This document shows positions 60,266-64,000 of a DNA stretch of 64,000 nt, one piece after another; position 1 is the first letter of the stretch; every line of letters begins with the position of its first letter. The position numbers and the translations under genes are program-made. The DNA lies in contig JALHFX010000001.1 in assembly GCA_022837595.1 (NCBI GenBank), positions 96,585-160,584 on the forward strand, given 5' to 3'. Source of the DNA: Propionibacterium sp. Its GTDB lineage: Bacteria > Actinomycetota > Actinomycetes > Propionibacteriales > Propionibacteriaceae. The notes beneath the pieces were generated by a model. It was not told the DNA's origin. It saw only the letters and a list, made by a program, of their open reading frames with translations, and did not search any database.

Positions 60266-61807
60266 ATGAGCAATCGGAGGTTCGAGATGTATCAATACCG
60301 ACAGGTCCTGGTGCGCATGCGCCAGGGAGACACCGACCGCGACATCGAGCGGTCGGGGCTGATGGGGCGCAAGAAGCTCTCGCGGCTGCGCAAGACCGCG
60401 CAGGATCACGACTGGCTGGCGGCGGAGCGTCCGCTCCCGGAGGACGCCGAGCTGGCGGCAGTGTTCCAGGAACGGCCGCTACCGGCGAGCTGCGTATCGA
60501 GTCTGGTCGATCACCGCGAGCGGATCACCGCCTGGGTTCAAGCCGGCGTTGCCGGCACCGCGATTCACGCCGCATTGGTCAGGAACCACGGTTACCCGGG
60601 GAGCTACTCCTCGGTCCGCCGCCTGCTTCAGTCGATCGACGCGAGCACGCCGCCGGCGGCGACTTGTCGCCTCGACTTCGAACCGGGTGAGGCAGGCCAG
60701 GTCGATTTCGGCGCCGGCCCGGTGATCACCGATGCGATGACCGAAGTGAGCGGCAAGACGTGGTTCTTCGTCATGACGCTTGCCTGGAGTCGCCACCAGT
60801 ACGTCGAGTTCGTCCGCGACCAGACGGTCGAGACCTGGCTGGCCTGCCACCGCAATGCGTTCCAGTGGTTCAACGGCGTCGTCGCCCGGGTCATCATCGA
60901 CAACCCCAAGTGCGCGATCACCCGCGCCTGCACCCGCGACCCGGAGGTGCAGCGCGCCTACGCCGAGTGCGCCGAAGGATTCGGTTTCAGAATCTCGCCC
61001 TGTCCGCCTGCCGATCCCCGTAAGAAAGGGATCGTCGAGTCGGGTGTCAAATATGTCAAACGCAACTTCCTGCCGCTGCGTGAGTTCCGCAGTCTGGCCG
61101 ACGCCAACCGGCAGGTGGCCGACTGGGTCATGGGCGAGGCCGGCAACCGCTGCCACGGGACGACGCGCGAGAAGCCGCTGACGCGCTTTGCCTCGGTCGA
61201 GAAGGCGCTCCTCCTGCCGCTGCCGGCGGTGCCGCCGGTCCTGGCCACTTGGGTGAAGGTGAAGGTCCATCCCGATACGCACGTCAAATTCGGACTCTGC
61301 CTCTACTCGGTGCCGTTCCGCCTCGTCGGGCACGAACTGTGGCTACGGGCGACGCACACCTCGGTACAGGTGTTCCACGAGCACCAGCTCATCGCCAGTC
61401 ATCCGCGGCTCAAGGATCCGGGGCGCCGCTCGACGGTGCGCGACCATCAGCCGCCGCAGGCGCAGGCCTATCAGCTGCGCGATCCGCAGTGGTGCCTGCA
61501 GGAGGCGACCCGGATCGGTTCGGCCTGCGCGGCGCTGATCGAGGCGCTGTTCGCCGACCGCGTCCTCGACAACCTGCGTGCTGCCCAGGGCATCGTCCGC
61601 CTGGCCAAGACCTACGGCAGCGCGCGCCTGGAGGCCGCCTGCGTCCGGGCGCTGTCGTTCGGCAGCCCGCGCTATCGCACGGTCAAGACGATCCTCGCCA
61701 AGGGGCTCGACCAACTGGCGGCGCAGAGCTCGTTCGATGCGCTCGCCGAGACCTATACCCGCGGCGGGCGCTTCTGCCGCGATACCAAATCCTTGCTGAC
61801 CCACTGA
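60266..61807 (+). CDS. istA: IS21 transposase IstA (copy 2), 513 aa
   Basis: N-terminal helix-turn-helix (MYQYRQVLVRMRQGDTDRDIERSG), then AGQVDFGAGPVITD, VARVIIDNPKCAI and PRKKGIVESGVKYVKRNFLP, the DDE core, and a C-terminal HVKFGLCLYSVPFRLVGHEL segment. ATG at 60266. Different subgroup from the IstA at 35208. Confidence 0.92.
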   Translation: MSNRRFEMYQYRQVLVRMRQGDTDRDIERSGLMGRKKLSRLRKTAQDHDWLAAERPLPEDAELAAVFQERPLPASCVSSLVDHRERITAWVQAGVAGTAIHAALVRNHGYPGSYSSVRRLLQSIDASTPPAATCRLDFEPGEAGQVDFGAGPVITDAMTEVSGKTWFFVMTLAWSRHQYVEFVRDQTVETWLACHRNAFQWFNGVVARVIIDNPKCAITRACTRDPEVQRAYAECAEGFGFRISPCPPADPRKKGIVESGVKYVKRNFLPLREFRSLADANRQVADWVMGEAGNRCHGTTREKPLTRFASVEKALLLPLPAVPPVLATWVKVKVHPDTHVKFGLCLYSVPFRLVGHELWLRATHTSVQVFHEHQLIASHPRLKDPGRRSTVRDHQPPQAQAYQLRDPQWCLQEATRIGSACAALIEALFADRVLDNLRAAQGIVRLAKTYGSARLEAACVRALSFGSPRYRTVKTILAKGLDQLAAQSSFDALAETYTRGGRFCRDTKSLLTH

Positions 61808-61818
61808 GGCGCATCACC

Positions 61819-62607
61819 ATGAATCCGATTCCCGAACTCACTCCGCTCCTCAAGCAACTGCGCCTGTCCGGCATCCTCGATTCGCTCGATCTCCGGAACC
61901 GCCAGGCGATCGAGGGCAAACTCGCCTACACCGAATTCCTCTCCATCCTGATCGGCGACGAGGTCGCCCGGCGCGACCAGAAGAAGCTTTCGATGCGCCT
62001 GCGGCGCGCCAATTTCCGCGGCGAGAAGACGATCGAGGCGTTCGACTTCGACCGTCTGCCCCACTTGAACCGCAGCCTGATCCAGGACCTCGCCACCGGT
62101 CACTATCTCGCCGAGAAGGTCTGCGTTCTGGTCGCCGGCCCATGCGGTACCGGCAAGTCGCACCTGGCGCAGGCGCTCGGCCATTGTGCGGTCCGGCAAG
62201 GCCACGACGTCGTCTTCACGACGCAGACCCAGCTCGTCGGCTCCCTCCACGCCGCCCGCGCCGTCGGCAGCTTTGAGCGGCGCTTCCAGCAGCTCGCGCG
62301 CGTGCCCCTCCTTGTCGTCGACGACTTCGGCCTCAAACCCCTTAGTCCACCCCACGACGAAGATTTCCACGACCTCGTCGCCGAGCGCTACGAGCGCGCA
62401 TCAACGATCGTCACCAGCAACCTCGACTTCGACGAATGGGGCGATGCCTTCCCGGCCAACCGCATGCTCGGCGCCGCCACCCTCGATCGGCTGCGCCATG
62501 GCGCCTACCGTGTCGTGCTCGACGGCGAGAGCTATCGCGCGCCGAAGGCATTGCCGGACACGAGCAAGTCGCCGGCGCGCTCGCCAGCGGCGACCAAGGT
62601 GCGCTAG
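61819..62607 (+). CDS. istB: IS21 helper ATPase IstB (copy 2), 262 aa
   Basis: Walker A GPCGTGKSH, Walker B LVVDDFGLKPL, sensor STIVTSNLDFDEWG. Starts 11 bp after istA. Complete. The sequence from 62608 to the IS end is noncoding and GC-rich. Confidence 0.93.
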   Translation: MNPIPELTPLLKQLRLSGILDSLDLRNRQAIEGKLAYTEFLSILIGDEVARRDQKKLSMRLRRANFRGEKTIEAFDFDRLPHLNRSLIQDLATGHYLAEKVCVLVAGPCGTGKSHLAQALGHCAVRQGHDVVFTTQTQLVGSLHAARAVGSFERRFQQLARVPLLVVDDFGLKPLSPPHDEDFHDLVAERYERASTIVTSNLDFDEWGDAFPANRMLGAATLDRLRHGAYRVVLDGESYRAPKALPDTSKSPARSPAATKVR

Positions 62608-63049
62608 CCTTCGCCCGCGACCGCCTCCCGCGGCGCCGCGGCCTCAACCCCCTGGGGCTCTGCCCCCAGACCCCGCGCTCGCCGCGGGGCAGCCGCCGGG
62701 GATAAAAAACCTCCCCGGCACCTCCCCGGAGCATCTGGTCACCCTCCACGGCATCAAGGGGCTTTCGCGGCATAAACGGGCCAATGACCCCGGCCCATTT
62801 ATTCCACGGTCCCCTTGACCCCGTTCCGGGCGAAATACCGACCCCCCGTCGTCCCGCTCTCGCCGGCGTCCGCCGACCCCGTCCGCCGCTTTCCGGGTAT
62901 TCCATCGCGCATATTTCGACCCACTTTCGCGCTTGCGCTTAACGGCGTTTTACCCCATCCTGCGCACCGTTCGAAACGCCACTTTCAAGCCCCTCCACGT
63001 GGCGCCATTACGCCGATCACAGCCGGCGCCTTTATGCCGATCCGTGACA

Positions 63050-63370
63050 GTGGGGGATGAGGCGCCGGTGCGCTGGGCCGAAGAGCCCTTGCGGCGGAAT
63101 CTCCGTCGCCGGATCCTCGCGCAGGCAGAAGCGTGCGAACCCACGTAGAACCTCGATGCGACGACCCCACGTGAGCGGATTGGGGAGTCGCGACGACCGT
63201 GCCCACGCGATGGCCAGTGCCACCGTCAGGTGATCTGCCGTGCCGGTTTCGTCAGCGAAGCGGGCAAACGATCGAAGCTGCGTGGCATCGATGCTGAGCT
63301 TGAATCCGTGACGGCGGCGATACGCCAGATACGTCTCGACCCGAGTCATCCATGAAACCGGGGCGTTCAT
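63050..63370 (-). pseudogene. RIT tyrosine recombinase B, 5' part
   Basis: Starts MNAPVSWMTRVETYLAYRRRHGFKLSIDATQLRSFARFADETG, the core-binding domain, and ends ...LIPH at the IS21 insertion. ATGA overlap with the previous recombinase stop. Confidence 0.85.
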
Positions 63371-63972
63371 GACCGACTCCCGGGCCACGGCAGAGCCACG
63401 GCCCGCAAGCCTTCCAGATCGACGCGGGCGTAGGTGTTGGCCGTGTCGAGGCTTTGGTGGCGCAGAAGATCGGCGATTTCTTTGACGGACGCCCCCGAGC
63501 GCTGCAGACGGGTCGCCATGGTGCGCCGAAGCACATGGGTGTTGCAGAACCGATCGCGCAGACCGCAGCGAACAAAGGCACGATTCATCGAATTACGAAT
63601 CGCCGGCACACCCAGCGGTTTGTCGAACGGCGCTCGGTGTCGTACGAACAGCGCCCGGTTCGGGGTCTGCGGCCGTCCCTGGCGTAGGTACCGAGCGATG
63701 GCTTCGCCGGTGGACACCGGCAGCGGCAACTGCTGCACGCGTTTGCTCTTGGTGCTGCCGATCGTCAGCGTTGCGTTCCGCCAGTCCACCGACTCCAGGG
63801 TCAGGTAGGTCACTTCATGTCCGCGCAGGCCAAGATCCAGCAGGCAGCGCGCGATGGCGTAATCGCGCAGTCCCACTGGGTCAGCGCAATCGAATGCCTT
63901 AAGGGCACCTCGAAAAACCTCGCCCCCCTGCGATTGGTAAAATTGCGTTGTCCTGATTTCGTTCTCTGACAC
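63367..63972 (-). pseudogene. RIT tyrosine recombinase A, N-terminally truncated
   Basis: The family-matching part begins near LKAFDCADPVGLRDYAIARCLLDLGLRGHEVTYLTL and includes NTHVLRRTMATRLQRSGASVKEIADLLRHQSLDTANTYARVD (catalytic His/Arg region and Tyr). The first 20 or so residues come from the adjacent IS end (63903 onward), so the core-binding domain is lost. First gene of the trio. Confidence 0.8.
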
Positions 63973-64000
63973 CAGCCATGAAGAAGCGCACTGCCATCAA
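63903..64000 (+). mobile_element. Left end of another insertion sequence
   Basis: GGGCACCTCGAAAAACC at 63903 looks like an IS terminus, preceded by TTAA that could be its target. An ATG at 63978 begins MKKRTAI, plausibly the transposase. The family cannot be fixed from 98 bp. Confidence 0.5.

Larger units (their letters stand above)
60079..63049 (+). mobile_element. IS21-family element, copy 2, with a 5-bp target duplication
   Basis: Ends TGTCACCGATCG (60079) and CGATCCGTGACA (to 63049). GTGGG is duplicated at 60074-60078 and 63050-63054. Removing the IS and one copy restores the recombinase reading frame exactly (LIPH|IYTEAE). Size 2971 bp. Both ist genes lie inside; unrelated in sequence to copy 1. 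Confidence 0.95.
58356..63902 (-). mobile_element. RIT (recombinases-in-trio) element
   Basis: Three tyrosine recombinase genes in a row on the minus strand (63972-63367, 63370-59447 and 59450-58440), each overlapping the next by ATGA. That is the definition of a RIT element. One end lies in tnpC near 58355; the other is cut off by an IS near 63903. The middle gene is split by an IS21. Confidence 0.8.

Overview
The window looks like accessory DNA of a GC-rich betaproteobacterium, probably Rhodocyclales or Burkholderiales. The left half looks like a large plasmid or plasmid-derived island: an actin-like ParM segregation protein with centromere-like repeats, a TraT surface-exclusion lipoprotein, a DnaQ-like exonuclease, a family 4 uracil-DNA glycosylase, a toxin-antitoxin pair and many small orphan genes. 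The taxonomic placement rests on gene content and base composition only and is an inference.

Region by region. 1-1727: partial parM (minus), centromere-like repeats and one orphan gene. 1728-5160: about 3.4 kb of strongly G-biased DNA with no convincing gene, carrying 11 copies of a 17-bp repeat, two copies of a 13-15 bp palindrome and three copies of a 19-bp DnaA-box-like repeat. 5267-25974: vapBC, then a string of mostly unknown small genes. Many of them are self-contained cassettes (leader hairpin, one to three genes, intrinsic terminator). Twelve genes between 6963 and 30554, on both strands, share one 5' leader: CAUCUCC pairs with the Shine-Dalgarno AAGGAGA, an inner helix covaries between copies, and a GCAGUYCAACC-like loop is conserved. 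This is the best candidate for an undescribed system, a post-transcriptional regulon.

26080-29110: an intergenic region that looks like one very large structured RNA on the plus strand, interrupted by an IS1182-family element. It contains a 23-nt match to helix 43 of the 23S rRNA GTPase-associated centre, two tRNA T-arm-like hairpins and a 15-bp perfect long-range helix. HU and traT follow it. 30622-35088 holds remnants of defence and other genes: a type ISP restriction-modification 3' fragment head-to-head with a 5'-truncated BrxL, an ADP-ribosylglycohydrolase stub, and an ankyrin-type gene split by an IS21 element (35091-37580). 38198-42767 is a recombination-directionality-factor-like gene with SbcD/SbcC-like nuclease genes, the latter truncated.

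42928-55694 is an intact-looking catabolic operon: TetR regulator, B12-binding subunit and catalytic subunit of an unusual acyl-CoA mutase, a MeaB-type chaperone GTPase fused to a hotdog thioesterase, an acyl-CoA synthetase, a complete Liv-type ABC importer and a PaaK-like CoA ligase. Together they would import an organic acid, activate it to a CoA ester and rearrange its carbon skeleton; the substrate is unknown. 56103-64000 is a nest of mobile elements: an IS66 interrupted by a RIT (recombinases-in-trio) element, whose middle recombinase is split by a second IS21 with a clean 5-bp target duplication, and whose first recombinase is cut by another IS at the right edge.
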